A DNA stretch of 64,000 bases from Enhydrobacter aerosaccus (GTDB lineage: Bacteria; Pseudomonadota; Alphaproteobacteria; Reyranellales; Reyranellaceae), in the NCBI RefSeq assembly GCF_900167455.1, contig NZ_FUWJ01000001.1:310001-374000 (forward strand), written 5' to 3'. The translations under genes and the position numbers were made by a program. This document shows positions 39,363 to 47,854 of the stretch, in pieces. The notes beneath the pieces were generated by a model that had not been told where the DNA came from, ran no database searches, and saw only the letters and a list, made by a program, of their open reading frames with translations. Position 1 is the first letter of the stretch; each line of letters opens with the position of its first letter.

Positions 39363-40247
39363 TCAGCTCTTCTTCAGCAGCAGGGTGCGCCACCATGCGC
39401 CGCCGGTTTCGAGATCGATGCGGCGCTCGAAGGTGAAGCCGCGGCTGGCATAGACCGAGAGGATTTCCGGCGCCTGCTCGACCAGAAGACCACTCAGCAG
39501 GACACGACCGCCGGGACGTAGCGCCGGGCCAAACGACTCCGACAGCTCCGCCAGCGGGCCGGCGAGGATGTTGGCGACCACGAGATCGTAGGGCCGGCCG
39601 GCCGCCAGCTCGGGCGCGTCGAGGCCGCTCGACGTGAAGAAGCGGCAGAGCGAGGCAACGCCGTTCAGGGCCGCATTCTCGCGCGCCACCTCGACAGCTT
39701 CCGGATCGTTGTCGCCGCCCAGCACCGGACGTCGCCACAGCTTGGCCATGGCGATGGCCAGAATGCCACTGCCACAGCCGACATCGACGGCCTTCACCGT
39801 CTCCGTCGGATCGAGCATTGCCAGCATTTCCAGGCAGCCGCGCGTCGTGGCGTGCGTCCCGGTCCCGAAGGCGAGGCCGGCATCGATCTGCAGCGGCAAC
39901 AGCCCGGCCGGCATTCCGTCGGCGATATGCGATGGATGTACCCAGAAGGGACCGACGACGAAGGGCTGAAACGAGCGCTGGTTCTCGGCGACCCAGTCTC
40001 GCTCGGGCAACGTTTCCCATCCCCAGATCGGAACCTCGACGGCCAGCGCGGCAGCACCGTGGGCGATCGCCTCGGCAACGGCAGGATCCGCCGTTTCGCC
40101 GAAGATCTCGATGCGCCAGGGTCCGTCGCGGGAGATTTCGGCGCTGGTGACCACGAACCCCCTCTCGGTCAGCCTCTCTTCGAGTGCCGTTTCCCAAGCA
40201 GGTCGTGATGCCGACGGCACCACGAAGGAAGCCTTACAGACTGTCAT
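39363..40247 (-). CDS. prmA: Ribosomal protein L11 methyltransferase PrmA
   Basis: A 294-residue SAM-dependent methyltransferase that trimethylates ribosomal protein L11. The N-terminal substrate-recognition domain (about 1-95) is followed by the catalytic domain with LQIDAGLAFGTGTHATTRGCLE, motif I VKAVDVGCGSGILAIAMAKL, acidic D-N-D-P-E-A and the post-motif VVANILAGPLAEL. The start codon overlaps the uvrD stop by four bases, so the two are cotranscribed on the minus strand. Confidence 0.93.
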   Translation of the reverse strand: MTVCKASFVVPSASRPAWETALEERLTERGFVVTSAEISRDGPWRIEIFGETADPAVAEAIAHGAAALAVEVPIWGWETLPERDWVAENQRSFQPFVVGPFWVHPSHIADGMPAGLLPLQIDAGLAFGTGTHATTRGCLEMLAMLDPTETVKAVDVGCGSGILAIAMAKLWRRPVLGGDNDPEAVEVARENAALNGVASLCRFFTSSGLDAPELAAGRPYDLVVANILAGPLAELSESFGPALRPGGRVLLSGLLVEQAPEILSVYASRGFTFERRIDLETGGAWWRTLLLKKS

Positions 40248-42568
40248 GCTGCATCGACGAAGCTGTCGAGAACCTTCTTCGGGCCGGCCTTCTCGAAATC
40301 GATGTCGAGCTTGTTGCCATCGACGGCAAGGATGCGGCCGTAGCCGAACTTCTGATGGAAAACCCGTTGGCCTACGGTGAGGTCTGGCTTGTCGCCCTCG
40401 ACGGCCCGACGGTCATCGAAGGTCTCGTCGCGCCAGCGTGTGCGGGAGCGATTGCCGCCAAAAGCAGAGCGGCCGGTGACGCCGAGGTTCTCGTAGTCGA
40501 AGCCGCTGGCCTGTTCGCGCAATCCGGCATGGTGGCCGGCGGAATAGGTGGCGTAGAGTCCGGCGTCACTGCTCTCGGCAAGATGGCCCGTCGGCAACTC
40601 GCGCAGGAAGCGTGACGGGATGGCGGCCTGCCACTGGTTGAAGACACGCCGATTGGCGGCGAAGGAGACGTAGGCGCGTTTCCGGGCTCGCGTCAGGCCG
40701 ACATAGGCTAGGCGCCGCTCTTCCTCGAGCCCAGCAAGACCTTTGTCGTCGAGGGCGCGCTGGTTGGGAAACAGTCCTTCTTCCCAGCCCGGCAGGAAGA
40801 CCGTGTCGAATTCCAGCCCCTTCGCCGCATGCAGCGTCATCACGCTTACCATGTCGCCGCCGGCCTTTTCGGCATTGTCGGTCAGGAGCGCCACGTGTTC
40901 GAGGAAAGCCGGCAGGGTGTCGAATTCCTGGAGCGCGTTGGTCAGTTCCTTCAGGTTCTCGAGCCGTCCCTCCGCTTCTGGCGAGCGATCGGCACGCAGC
41001 ATGTCCGTATAGCCGGATTCGTCGAGCATGGTCTCCACCACCTCGACATGGTTGATGCCGTCCAGCATGTCGCGCCAGCGCTCGAAACTCTTGATCAGAT
41101 CGCCCAGCAGCTTGCGGGGACGCGGCTTGAGTTCGTCGGTCTCGAGGGCGCGGCGCGCGGCTTCGAACAGCGAGACTCGCTGCGCACGCTGGATCAGGCG
41201 CAGCGTCCTCAGCGCCGATTCACCGAGGCCGCGGCGGGGCGTGTTGTAGATGCGTTCGAAGGCGAGATCGTCGTCGGGCTGCACCGTAACGCGGCAATAG
41301 GCCAGCGCATCGCGGATTTCCTGGCGCTCATAGAAGCGCGGCCCGCCGATCACCCGATAGGGCAGCCCCAGCGTGATGAACCGTTCCTCGAATTCACGAG
41401 TCTGGAAGCCGGCGCGGACCAGGATCGCGATTTGGCTCAGCGGATGCTTGTCGCGCTGCAGCGCCTCGATCTCCTCGCCGATGGTCCGGGCTTCCTCGTC
41501 GCCGTCCCAGACGCCGCGCACGGAAATGCGCTCGCCTTCCTTGACATCGGTCCACAACGTCTTGCCCAGCCGACCTTCGTTGTGGGCAATGAGATGCGAC
41601 GCGGCCGCCAGGATGTGCGGCGTCGAACGGTAGTTGCGCTCCAGGCGTACGATCTCGGCGCCGGGAAAATCCTTCTCGAAGCGCAGGATGTTGCCGACCT
41701 CGGCGCCGCGCCAGCCGTAGATCGACTGGTCGTCGTCGCCGACACAGCAGACGTCGCGCGTTCCCTGGGCCAGCAGGCGCAGCCATAGATACTGTGCGAC
41801 GTTGGTGTCCTGATATTCATCGACCAGGATGTGGCGGAAACGGCGGTGATATTGTTCCAGGACATCGGGATGCTGTTGCCACAGGGTGACGCAGAGCATC
41901 ACCAGATCGCCGAAATCGACGGCATTCACTTCCGCCAGCCGGGTCTGGTACTGGCGGTAGATCTCTGCCGCCTTGCCGTTGGCGAATTCGCCCGCATCCT
42001 CGCCGGTGACCTTGTTCGGCGTGAGCGCGCGATCCTTCCAGCGCTGGATGATGCCGCTCAGCACCCGCGCCGGCCATTTCTTGTCGTCGATACCCTCGGC
42101 CTGCAGCAACTGCTTGAGGAGACGCGTCTGGTCGTCGGTGTCGAGGATGGTGAAATTGCTCTTCAGTCCCACAAGCTCGGCGTGGCGGCGCAGAATCCGC
42201 ACGCCCACGGAATGGAAGGTCCCGAGCCACATGCCGTCGGCGGCGCCGCCGATCAGCTGGGCGACCCGGTCGAGCATTTCCCGCGCGGCCTTGTTGGTGA
42301 AGGTGACGGCCAGCACCTGCGATGGCCGGGTCCGGCCGGTGATCAAAAGATGGGCGATGCGCGTCGTCAGGACGCGTGTCTTGCCGGTGCCTGCTCCCGC
42401 CAGCACCAGCAGCGGGCCGTCTTCGTGAATGACGGCCTTCCGCTGCTCGTCGTTCAATCCTTCCAGATGCGCCATCGACGCGACAGGGCGTCGTTCCGGC
42501 GTATTCGGGGCCGGAACGGGGTCATCGGTGATTTCGAACGGGTCGGCGGGGGGCGCCATCAGCGTCAT
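40244..42568 (-). CDS. uvrD: DNA helicase II, UvrD/PcrA family
   Basis: A 774-residue superfamily 1A 3'-5' helicase acting in nucleotide excision and mismatch repair. Walker A LAGAGTGKTRVL (K63), the Q-motif region LNDEQRKAVIHEDGP, motif II VDEYQDTN, motif III VGDDDQSIYGWRGA, motif IV RLERNYRS and motif VI VGLTRARKRAYV are all visible. The C-terminal tail ends with a Tudor-like segment (VGQRVFHQKFGYGRILAVDGNKLDIDF) that in PcrA/UvrD contacts RNA polymerase. Confidence 0.96.
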   Translation of the reverse strand: MTLMAPPADPFEITDDPVPAPNTPERRPVASMAHLEGLNDEQRKAVIHEDGPLLVLAGAGTGKTRVLTTRIAHLLITGRTRPSQVLAVTFTNKAAREMLDRVAQLIGGAADGMWLGTFHSVGVRILRRHAELVGLKSNFTILDTDDQTRLLKQLLQAEGIDDKKWPARVLSGIIQRWKDRALTPNKVTGEDAGEFANGKAAEIYRQYQTRLAEVNAVDFGDLVMLCVTLWQQHPDVLEQYHRRFRHILVDEYQDTNVAQYLWLRLLAQGTRDVCCVGDDDQSIYGWRGAEVGNILRFEKDFPGAEIVRLERNYRSTPHILAAASHLIAHNEGRLGKTLWTDVKEGERISVRGVWDGDEEARTIGEEIEALQRDKHPLSQIAILVRAGFQTREFEERFITLGLPYRVIGGPRFYERQEIRDALAYCRVTVQPDDDLAFERIYNTPRRGLGESALRTLRLIQRAQRVSLFEAARRALETDELKPRPRKLLGDLIKSFERWRDMLDGINHVEVVETMLDESGYTDMLRADRSPEAEGRLENLKELTNALQEFDTLPAFLEHVALLTDNAEKAGGDMVSVMTLHAAKGLEFDTVFLPGWEEGLFPNQRALDDKGLAGLEEERRLAYVGLTRARKRAYVSFAANRRVFNQWQAAIPSRFLRELPTGHLAESSDAGLYATYSAGHHAGLREQASGFDYENLGVTGRSAFGGNRSRTRWRDETFDDRRAVEGDKPDLTVGQRVFHQKFGYGRILAVDGNKLDIDFEKAGPKKVLDSFVDAA

Positions 42569-42620
42569 ATAGCAATCGCCGGCCTAGACGCCTATCTTTC
42601 CAATGGACGCGGAGGTGGAA

Positions 42621-43637
42621 ATGGCCCGAGGGTTGAACGGATCCGCGAATGGCTCGAGTCACTGGTTTGGCGGCCAGGGTGGTGTCGAGGCGCGGCGGCC
42701 GGGGAGCGACAGCAACCTGCCCGACGAGCTTCTGGATGCGCTCCCGGCCGTGGTCGGCCTGCATTCCACCATTCCCGAAGATCGACGCACGGCTCAGTCC
42801 CTCGGCTCGGAGCGGGAAGGGCATGGCGTCGTCATCGACAATGACGGCCTCGTCCTGACCATCGGCTATCTGATCATGGAAGCCGATACCGTCACCATTA
42901 AGGACAATGACGGCCACGAGACACCGGCGCGGGTGGTCGGCTACGACTACGAAAGCGGCTTCGGCCTGGTGCGGACCGAGACGCCGCTGCCGGTCCGCCC
43001 GTTGGTGTTCGGAGACTCCGACAGCCTGCTCCTGCGCAGCGAGGCCTACGTCGTGGGCGTCGGAGGCGAGAAGGCGACCCTCAAGGTGAAGGTGGCAGGT
43101 CGGCGCGAATTCGCCGGCTACTGGGAGTATCTGCTGGATAATGCCATCTTCACCGTACCCGCCTATCCGCTGTGGGGTGGCTCGGCCCTGGTCGGGCTGG
43201 ATGGCACGCTGCTCGGCATCGGGTCGCTGCTGGTGCAGGAAGCGCTCGGCCCCGGATCGCCGGCCTTCCCCGGTAATATGTATGTACCGATCAACCGCCT
43301 GAAGCCGATCTTCGGTGAGCTGGTTGCCAAGGGCAGGATTTCGACGCCGCCGCGGCCTTGGCTCGGCATCTACACGGTCGAACATATGGGGCAGCTCGTC
43401 GTCGGCGGCATCTCCGACGGCGGTCCCGCCGATCGCGCCGGCCTTAAGCGCGGCGACGTCCTGCAGGCGCTGGATGGCGAACCGTTGAACGACGTGGCCG
43501 ACTTCTACCGCAGGCTCTGGTCGAGCGGTCCGGCCGGTACTGCCGTGACGCTGCGGATGGAACGCGATAGCGATGCCTTCGAGGTGACGGTGCGGACCGG
43601 CGACCGCGCCAGTTACCACAAGTACGGCAACGACTGA
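42621..43637 (+). CDS. HtrA-like protein lacking the protease triad, with PDZ domain
   Basis: A 338-residue protein with a trypsin-like (S1C) fold followed by a PDZ domain (about 243-330). By alignment to HtrA motifs, the histidine loop reads LTIGYLI with Tyr83 in place of His, the aspartate loop reads DYESGFGLV with Gly113 in place of Asp, and the serine loop reads YPLWGGSAL with Gly186 in place of Ser. All three catalytic residues therefore seem lost while fold and PDZ stay intact. I see no signal peptide, so it is probably cytoplasmic. The start is set at 42621 because GGAGG lies five bases before it; an ATG at 42603 has no such site. A binding or scaffold role is inferred. Confidence 0.8.
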   Translation: MARGLNGSANGSSHWFGGQGGVEARRPGSDSNLPDELLDALPAVVGLHSTIPEDRRTAQSLGSEREGHGVVIDNDGLVLTIGYLIMEADTVTIKDNDGHETPARVVGYDYESGFGLVRTETPLPVRPLVFGDSDSLLLRSEAYVVGVGGEKATLKVKVAGRREFAGYWEYLLDNAIFTVPAYPLWGGSALVGLDGTLLGIGSLLVQEALGPGSPAFPGNMYVPINRLKPIFGELVAKGRISTPPRPWLGIYTVEHMGQLVVGGISDGGPADRAGLKRGDVLQALDGEPLNDVADFYRRLWSSGPAGTAVTLRMERDSDAFEVTVRTGDRASYHKYGND

Positions 43638-43748
43638 CGCGCGCGTCGGCGACAGCTCCCTGTGCATGGATGCACGCCTTGCTTTGACTTGGCGGCGGCT
43701 GCCCGCCTAGTTTCCGCGGGCAGCGCAAGAGCGTAGGGAGACAAGCCG

Positions 43749-44705
43749 ATGGCCAAGGCCTTCGCCTCGCAGGCGGATCTGACGGAAAAGCGTGTCACGT
43801 TCAGCCGCCTGTCCGAACATGCCTATGCTTTCACCGCCAATGGCGATCCAAACACCGGCGTTGTGGTCGGCGACAATGCGGTCATGGTGATCGATGCCCA
43901 GGCCACCCCCAAGGCGGCGCAGGCCGTCATCGAAAAGGTTCGCAGCGTCACCGACAAGCCGATCAAGTACCTGGTGCTGTCGAACTATCACGCCATTCGC
44001 GCGATGGGCGCCTCCGCCTACGAGGCGGAGCACATCATTTGCAGCGAGGCGACGCGGGAGATGATCGTCGAGCGCGGCGCCCAGGACTACAAGTCCGAGC
44101 TGCAGCGCTTCCCACGCCTGTTCCAGGCGGCCGACACCATTCCGGGCCTGACCTGGCCGACCATTACCTTCAGGGACCGCATGACGATCTGGCTCGGCAA
44201 GCTGCAGGTCGAGATTGCCCAGCCGGGCCGTGGTCATACCAAGGGCGACACGGTCGTATGGCTGGCCGAGGAGCGGACGTTGTTCAGTGGCGATCTGGTC
44301 GAGGCCGAGGCTGCGCCCTATGCCGGTGACGCGCATTTCCGGGATTGGCCCTCGGCGTTGCAGGCGCTCCGCGCCTTGCACCCCGAAGCCTTGCTGCCGG
44401 GACGTGGCGATCCTCTGCTCGGCGCCGAGGAGATCGAAGAGGCGATCTCCGGTACGCAAACGTTCGTGGAAGAGCTCTATCGGATCGTTTCCGAATCCGC
44501 TGTGGCCGACGAGCCGCTGAAGCAGGCCTACGACAAGGCCGTCGCCGCCTTGCAACCCCGCTATGGCAAGTGGGCGGTCTTCGACCATTGCCTGCCGTTC
44601 AACGTGTCGCGTGCCTACGACGAGGCCAAGGGTCTCGATCATCCGCGAATCTGGACGACGGAGCGCGATCTCGAGACGTGGTCGGTACTGGAGCCTCAAC
44701 AATGA
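43749..44705 (+). CDS. Metallo-beta-lactamase-fold protein with degenerate metal motif
   Basis: A 318-residue protein of the MBL superfamily, recognisable from VVVGDNAVMVIDAQATP, the later QPGRGHTKGDTVVWL (H163) and TLFSGDLVEAEAAPY (D182). The hallmark H-x-H-x-D-H at the end of strand 4 reads N79-Y-H81-A-I-R84, keeping only the central His, and the last ligand position is R219 in LLPGRGD. Some metal ligands are thus missing, so a standard di-zinc hydrolase seems unlikely. Related proteins with YHA-x-R at this site exist as I recall. ATGA overlap with the following SDR indicates an operon. Confidence 0.75.
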   Translation: MAKAFASQADLTEKRVTFSRLSEHAYAFTANGDPNTGVVVGDNAVMVIDAQATPKAAQAVIEKVRSVTDKPIKYLVLSNYHAIRAMGASAYEAEHIICSEATREMIVERGAQDYKSELQRFPRLFQAADTIPGLTWPTITFRDRMTIWLGKLQVEIAQPGRGHTKGDTVVWLAEERTLFSGDLVEAEAAPYAGDAHFRDWPSALQALRALHPEALLPGRGDPLLGAEEIEEAISGTQTFVEELYRIVSESAVADEPLKQAYDKAVAALQPRYGKWAVFDHCLPFNVSRAYDEAKGLDHPRIWTTERDLETWSVLEPQQ

Positions 44706-45466
44706 TCGGCGGCAAGGACCTGCTGGCCGGGCGGCTGGCGCTGGTGACCGGAGCGGGGCGCGGCAACGGTGCCGCCATCGCGCGCGGATTGGGCGCGGCC
44801 GGCGCGGAGGTGATCGTCACCGATATCGATCGCGATGCCGCCCGGGCCATTGCCGATTCCATCGTCAAGGAGGGCGGCAAGGCACGTGGCTTCATGCTGG
44901 ACGTCACCGACGAGGAAGGGTGTCGCAAGCTGGCGCAGGACGTCTCCCTCCTGGTCGGACCGATTCGCATCCTGGTCAACAATGCCGGCATCTTCCTGCG
45001 CGGCAATCTCGTCGGGGCGGATGGGCGGGAGCGCTGGGACAAGACGATGGCCGTGAACGTGCAAGGCACCTTCAATGTCACGATGGCCTTCGTCGATCAG
45101 CTCAAGCATACGCGTGGCGCGATCGTGAACATCGCCTCGATCAATTCCTTCACCGCTCCGGCCGGCAGTGGCGCCTATCCGGTCTCGAAGGGCGCGGTTG
45201 CGCAGTTCACACGCGCTCTTGCCTCCGAGCTGGCACCGGATGGCGTGCGGGTGAATGCCCTGGCTCCCGGCATCATCGCTACGGCGATGAGCGAGCCGAC
45301 CCGCGCCGATCCCAAGCGGCTGGAGGCTTTCCTCGCCCATGTGCCGATGAAGCGCGTCGGCGAACCGGAGGAACTCGTCGGGCCGGTCGTGTTCCTGTGC
45401 TCCGACGCCGCGAGCTACATCACGGGAGCGATCCTTCCCGTCGACGGAGGATATCTTGGCGTCTGA
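44702..45466 (+). CDS. Short-chain dehydrogenase/reductase
   Basis: A 254-residue classical SDR. The NAD(P) loop is VTGAGRGNGAAIARGL, the NNAG motif is ILVNNAGIF, the catalytic pair lies in SGAYPVSKGAVAQFTRALA (Y-x-x-x-K) and the C-terminus reads ITGAILPVDGGYLGV, as in 3-oxoacyl-ACP reductase-like members. Asp after strand 2 (VTDIDRD) suggests NAD. Substrate unknown. It overlaps the MBL-fold gene by four bases and the GNAT gene by 11. Confidence 0.88.
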   Translation: MIGGKDLLAGRLALVTGAGRGNGAAIARGLGAAGAEVIVTDIDRDAARAIADSIVKEGGKARGFMLDVTDEEGCRKLAQDVSLLVGPIRILVNNAGIFLRGNLVGADGRERWDKTMAVNVQGTFNVTMAFVDQLKHTRGAIVNIASINSFTAPAGSGAYPVSKGAVAQFTRALASELAPDGVRVNALAPGIIATAMSEPTRADPKRLEAFLAHVPMKRVGEPEELVGPVVFLCSDAASYITGAILPVDGGYLGV

Positions 45467-45941
45467 CATCGCCGTTCGCGGCGCCACGGTCGACGATGTC
45501 GATTTGCTGCACCGCTTCTCGATCGATCTCGCGACCTACGAGGACGAGCCGGATGCCGTCACCTCGACACCGCAGACGCTGGCGCGCGACGGGTTCGGCG
45601 CCGACCCGAAGTTCGCCGCCTTGATCGCCGAGCGCGCGGACAAGCCGGTCGGCTTCGCGCTCTACACCTTCAACTATTCTGTCTGGACTGCCGCGCGCGG
45701 CATCTTCATCGAGGATATCTGGGTCGTTCCCGAGGAACGCCGCAACGGCGTGGCGCGCGCCCTGATGGTTGCCCTGGCCAAGGAGTGCATGGCCAAGGAC
45801 TATCGTCGCATCGATCTCAATGTGCTCGACTGGAATCCAGCCCGCGGCTTCTACGAGAAGATCGGCTTCAAATGGATCCGGAACTGGCTGCCCTACCGGC
45901 TCAGTGGCGAGGCCTTGCAGAAGCTGGCGACGGGGTCGTAG
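45456..45941 (+). CDS. GNAT family N-acetyltransferase
   Basis: A 161-residue acetyltransferase with the GNAT core: FIEDIWVVPEERRNGVARALM carries the acetyl-CoA pyrophosphate loop (R-R-N-G-V-A-R) and NVLDWNPARGFYEKIGFKWI the motif B C-terminal part. The start is a TTG at 45456, supported by GGAGG five bases upstream; it lies inside the end of the SDR gene. The length is typical for spermidine/spermine or small-amine acetyltransferases, but the substrate is unknown. It is the last gene of the four-gene plus-strand block beginning with the HtrA-like gene. Confidence 0.82.
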   Translation: MASDIAVRGATVDDVDLLHRFSIDLATYEDEPDAVTSTPQTLARDGFGADPKFAALIAERADKPVGFALYTFNYSVWTAARGIFIEDIWVVPEERRNGVARALMVALAKECMAKDYRRIDLNVLDWNPARGFYEKIGFKWIRNWLPYRLSGEALQKLATGS

Positions 45942-45975
45942 AAGGAACGGCCTGCTTCCCGCGCCGTGAGCGCGG

Positions 45976-46491
45976 CTATCTTTTTCCGAGCCCCATGATG
46001 CGGCCAGCCTTTGCCGGCCGGGGCAGGGTCTTGTGCTCCAGCCAGATCGCCTCGAGGCGTTCCGCCGCCTGCATCGGCCATGGCGCCGAGCGGCGCGAGG
46101 CATAGTCGATATTCATGACGATGACCTCGTTTGTGGCCGCGAGATAATCCTGCTCGGCATGATGCATCTCGTGGAAGAGATGGATCTTCTTGGCGTCGCG
46201 ATCGAGGAGTTGGGTGGTGAAGCGCATCGGCGCACCGCCCTTCATCTCGCGATCGTAGGTGACGTGCGTCTCCAGAACGAAGGTCATGCCGAGCTTGTTG
46301 TCGACGTAGTTCCGACCCAGCCCCATGTTGCGCATGAAGGCGCCCGAGGCCTGATCGAACGCCCGCACATAGAAGGCGACGTTCATATGGCCGTTCCAGT
46401 CGACCCATTCGGGCAGCACGGTCGAGCGATGGATATCGAACGGGGCGCGGGTGACGAGTTCCGGCATTTCGTACGGCAAAGTGACCAGCAT
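45976..46491 (-). CDS. Acyl-CoA thioesterase, 4HBT hotdog fold (copy 2)
   Basis: A 171-residue hotdog-fold thioesterase. The catalytic-helix motif WVDWNGHMNVAFYVRAFDQA, the strand GMTFVLETHVTYDREM and NEVIVMNIDYASRRSAPWP are shared almost position for position with the gene just upstream. The ATG at 46491 is preferred over ORF-extending upstream codons because it lies five bases after the preceding stop and gives the same length as the paralogue. Likely releases free acids from acyl-CoA; related proteins occur with carnitine metabolism genes, none of which is seen here. Confidence 0.82.
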   Translation of the reverse strand: MLVTLPYEMPELVTRAPFDIHRSTVLPEWVDWNGHMNVAFYVRAFDQASGAFMRNMGLGRNYVDNKLGMTFVLETHVTYDREMKGGAPMRFTTQLLDRDAKKIHLFHEMHHAEQDYLAATNEVIVMNIDYASRRSAPWPMQAAERLEAIWLEHKTLPRPAKAGRIMGLGKR

Positions 46492-46496
46492 GGACT

Positions 46497-47012
46497 CTAC
46501 GATTTCCTCTTGATGCCGATGATGCGGCCTGCTTGCGGCGGACGCGGAAGGGATGCGTGGGCTGTTGCCATCTTCTCGATACGCTCCCTCGCCCAGATCG
46601 GCCAAGGCGCCGATCGGCGGCTCTCATAGTCGATATTCATCAGCATCAGTTCGTTGGTGGCCGCGAGATAGCCTTCGGTCGCATGATACATGGCGTGGAT
46701 GTAATGCAGCCGCTTGGCGTCGTGATCCAGGATCTGCGTCGTGATGCGCAGCGGATCGCCTTCCTTCACTTCGCGATCGTAGGTGACATGCGCTTCCAGC
46801 ACGAAGGTCATGCCGATCTTGTCGCGCGTGTATTCCCAGCCGACGCCGAACTGGTTGCAGAGCGTGTCGGTCGCCTTGTCGAAGGCCACGACGTAGAAGC
46901 CGACATTCATGTGGCCGTTCCAGTCGATCCATTCTGGCAGCACTTTCGCGCGGTGGATGTCGAGCGGCGCCCCGAGGTCGGGTTCGATCATGGGGTAGGG
47001 AGGTAATTTCAT
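46497..47012 (-). CDS. Acyl-CoA thioesterase, 4HBT hotdog fold (copy 1)
   Basis: A 171-residue hotdog-fold protein, first of two tandem paralogues on the minus strand. The same landmarks appear: LPEWIDWNGHMNVGFYVVAFD, GMTFVLEAHVTYDREV and NELMLMNIDYESRRSAPWP. The start ATG at 47012 gives MKLPPYPMIEPDLG; the frame continues upstream without a start that fits the family. Its stop lies five bases before the second copy. The divergent SDR gene starts 70 bases away. Confidence 0.82.
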   Translation of the reverse strand: MKLPPYPMIEPDLGAPLDIHRAKVLPEWIDWNGHMNVGFYVVAFDKATDTLCNQFGVGWEYTRDKIGMTFVLEAHVTYDREVKEGDPLRITTQILDHDAKRLHYIHAMYHATEGYLAATNELMLMNIDYESRRSAPWPIWARERIEKMATAHASLPRPPQAGRIIGIKRKS

Positions 47013-47082
47013 GCGGGCGGACCGTAGCGAAGCCGCCCGGCCCGCCGCAAGTTCCGTGAAACAGCTATTCTCGAGGAACGAT

Positions 47083-47826
47083 ATGGCCAAGAAGCCGAAA
47101 GCAGTGATCCTGGGTGTTGGCGCGGAACGCGGCATCGGAGGAGCGGCGAGCCGACGATTCGCCCGGGAAGGCCATCATGTGCTGGTGGCCGGCCGCACGA
47201 CCGCGAAGATCGACAAGGTTGTCGAGACCATCCGGCGTGAAGGCGGATCGGCCACGGCCGTGACAGTGGATGGCACCCGGGAAGACGAGATCATCAAACT
47301 GTTCGACCGGGCGATGGCCGACGATGCCGACGGCTCTCCTGCCGACCTGTTCGTATTCAACATGGGCAACAATGCCGCCGTCGATATCCGGGAGATGACG
47401 GCGCAGCATTTCGAGGACTCCTGGCGCGTCGGCTGCTTCGCCGGCTTTCTCTTCGGGCGCGAGGCCGTGCGCAGGCTGGCGCCGCTGGGCCGGGGGACGG
47501 TCATCTTTACCGGAGCGTCCGGATCGCTGCGCGGCCGTCCGCGCTTCGCGGCCTTCAATGCCACCAAGGGAGGCCTGCGCCTGTTCGTGCAGTCGCTGGC
47601 CCGGGAATTCGGACCCCAGGGCCTGCACATTGCGCATGTCATCATCGACGGCGGTATCGAGGGCGACCGCCTTTTGTCACGCATGCCCGATCGGGCGGAG
47701 AAGGCGGGTCCGGATGGGCTGCTGAACGTCGAGGCGATCGTCGACAATTACTGGCATCTTCACCGCCAGCACCGAAGCGCCTGGAGTCACGAGATCGATC
47801 TGCGGCCGTACAAGGAGCCGTTCTAG
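47083..47826 (+). CDS. SDR-family protein with Tyr to Phe at the active site
   Basis: A 247-residue SDR relative. The cofactor loop reads LGVGAERGIGGAASRRFAREG and the rest of the Rossmann fold is recognisable, including VIFTGASGSLRGRP. The catalytic Y-x-x-x-K is F158-N-A-T-K162, so the general-acid tyrosine is absent though the lysine stays. The C-terminal part QGLHIAHVIIDGGIEG belongs to a subfamily in which non-Tyr residues are common as I recall. The ATG at 47083 follows GAGGA. Oxidoreductase activity is uncertain. Confidence 0.78.
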   Translation: MAKKPKAVILGVGAERGIGGAASRRFAREGHHVLVAGRTTAKIDKVVETIRREGGSATAVTVDGTREDEIIKLFDRAMADDADGSPADLFVFNMGNNAAVDIREMTAQHFEDSWRVGCFAGFLFGREAVRRLAPLGRGTVIFTGASGSLRGRPRFAAFNATKGGLRLFVQSLAREFGPQGLHIAHVIIDGGIEGDRLLSRMPDRAEKAGPDGLLNVEAIVDNYWHLHRQHRSAWSHEIDLRPYKEPF

Positions 47827-47854
47827 GACCTGATCGGCGAGGGCCTGCCGATGG

